21,509 bases of DNA from positions 11,859 to 33,367 of the forward strand of contig MU619350.1 of assembly GCA_025201805.1 (NCBI GenBank). The letters are read 5' to 3'. The DNA comes from Parasitella parasitica (taxonomy: Eukaryota > Mucoromycota > Mucoromycetes > Mucorales > Mucoraceae). This document shows, in pieces, positions 20,565-21,509 of the stretch (within the stretch, counting starts at the first letter, position 1; every line of letters starts with the position of its first letter). The position numbers were made by a program, and so were the translations under genes. The notes below the pieces were generated by a model. That model had not been told where the DNA came from. It saw only the letters and a list, made by a program, of their open reading frames with translations, and searched no databases.

Positions 20565-21258
20565 CTCCCAATTGCTGTATACCTTAGGTTTGATTAAAAA
20601 AATAAAAAATCCATGTAAATAACATAAATATATAGTATCTTGCAGAGCGTTTGGCAGGATTAAAGAAAAGTGACATAAAATTGGATTCCACCATCAACAA
20701 GTGAATTCTAAGTTGATAGTGGCAATCCAGTTTCATGGTGTAACAATTTACATGAATGGGTTGTTCAGCTCTCATTTACAACATGAATTTTGTTCATGCC
20801 ATCTGATGAAATCATTTCCATCAGGGAGAATTTGTTTGTTGTACAACATGAATTCTGTCCTTCTTATCCGTCTCTTAATACTTGATACATAATCCAGTTA
20901 GTAAAATCTACATACATTTACTTAAAATATATTTCATACACGAGCTCAAGTTATTGTGAAAAGTGAAAGGATTATATTATTTGCATTAAGGGATCCTTTT
21001 TGTTGTTGCATTTCAACTTACAAAACCATTCAAAGTTTGTAAGGGTAGGTTAGAGCAAACGCTTTATTCACATAGGTGATGGTAGGTAATTTAAAACATC
21101 GAAGTATTGATGAGCACAAATTTTTACATGAAAAGTGTGGTGAGTACATGTTTTTAATCTAGAAGATATTTGCGCTAGCACTTGTCTGTTGTATCAGTCG
21201 TAAACAATTCAAGTTTAACCAACGTGTTTTTCTCTAAAACATATACAAAGTCCAAAGG
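20565..21258. other. Intergenic, A+T-rich, with several short hairpins
   Basis: No gene is supported. It holds an imperfect hairpin at 20682-20729, two copies of ACAACATGAATT(T/C)TGT about 64 bp apart (near 20778 and 20842), and a 14-nt word at 20875-20888 shared exactly with the LTR-like block at 16462-16475. The stretch may include a diverged LTR or a non-coding RNA, but neither is established. Confidence 0.45.
20682..20729. repeat. Imperfect hairpin with stem of about 16 bp
   Basis: TGGATTCCACCATCAAC and, 12-14 nt later, GTTGATAGTGGCAATCCA are inverted copies with one bulge and one mismatch. The loop contains GAATTC. It may be a structured RNA, a transposon end pair or chance. Confidence 0.5.
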
Positions 21259-21494
21259 TTAATTTTCTCGTCGAGTAGACGCAATGCCGTCTTCTCCGAG
21301 ATAAGCCCAAAAACTATAAATAACAGGATTCAGCTCTGCAAAAAGCAAGTGCTTATGTTTGTAAAGTATGATAAATCTGGGAGTCCATTTAATACAGCCT
21401 ATTTTTAAAGGAAAAGAAGTTTCATCGTCAAGCCTATTCGCCGCGACCAACGTATTCCAATTGACGGTGGAAATAAAGTATTTCCATTTACTAC
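21259..21494 (-). CDS. Possible partial exon of an unknown protein at the right edge
   Basis: A minus-strand frame ends at a stop at 21259-21261 and stays open for about 78 codons to the poly-A stretch at the window edge. It reads WNTLVAANRLDDETSFPLK, later ELNPVIYSFWAYLGEDG. Composition is protein-like and it has no internal stop, but I recognise no domain. The minus strand has GTAG at 21491-21494 just after the poly-A run, which could be a splice acceptor, making this a last exon. It could also be a chance frame. Confidence 0.3.
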
Positions 21495-21509
21495 TTTTTT
21501 TTTTTTTTT
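21495..21509. repeat. Poly-T run to the window edge
   Basis: At least 15 Ts run to the end of the window. The full length cannot be seen. Confidence 0.85.

Overview
The window looks like nuclear DNA of an early-diverging filamentous fungus, most likely Mucoromycota. The sequence is A+T-rich. The genes I can splice by eye have short GT-AG introns of about 47-74 bp, often with a CTAAC/CTGAC-like branch site. The decayed elements resemble families I associate with Mucorales: a DIRS-like reverse transcriptase, a Tc1/mariner-like helix-turn-helix, and a lineage-expanded orphan family with a GEAK motif. The taxonomic call is inference; no rRNA or other marker is present.

Left part (1-12987). A single very large minus-strand gene (1508-10841, two exons, about 3090 residues) dominates. 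It encodes two N-terminal calponin-homology (CH) domains, about 2500 residues of spectrin-like helical rod, an SxIP motif and a C-terminal GAS2-related (GAR) domain. This is the layout of a spectraplakin, a cytoskeletal linker joining F-actin to microtubules. It is flanked by 1.5 kb of non-coding DNA with hairpins on the left and 2.1 kb on the right that includes a 41-nt poly-T tract.

Middle (12988-15421). Two plus-strand multi-exon genes lie here. The first has six exons and encodes a STN1 homologue (336 residues: OB fold plus C-terminal winged-helix region) of the telomere-capping CST complex. It was reconstructed from six short reading frames whose junctions all agree in phase. The second has four exons and encodes a probable single-pass membrane protein (signal peptide, Ser/Thr/Ala-rich ectodomain, one transmembrane helix, cytoplasmic tail) of unknown function.

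Right part (about 15.9-21.5 kb). This is a graveyard of mobile or fast-evolving sequences. It holds a DIRS-like retroelement remnant with stops, frameshifts, a deletion and a YLDD-to-CLDD change, split by a 257-bp LTR-like block. Next come a Tc1-like DNA-binding domain remnant and a broken gene with a D-x18-ExK signature resembling PD-(D/E)XK nucleases. A possible partial minus-strand exon touches the right edge, which ends in poly-T.

The intact genes do not form a pathway. One concerns cytoskeleton cross-linking, one telomere maintenance, one the cell surface. The notable items are the fungal spectraplakin-like architecture and the broken GEAK-family gene.
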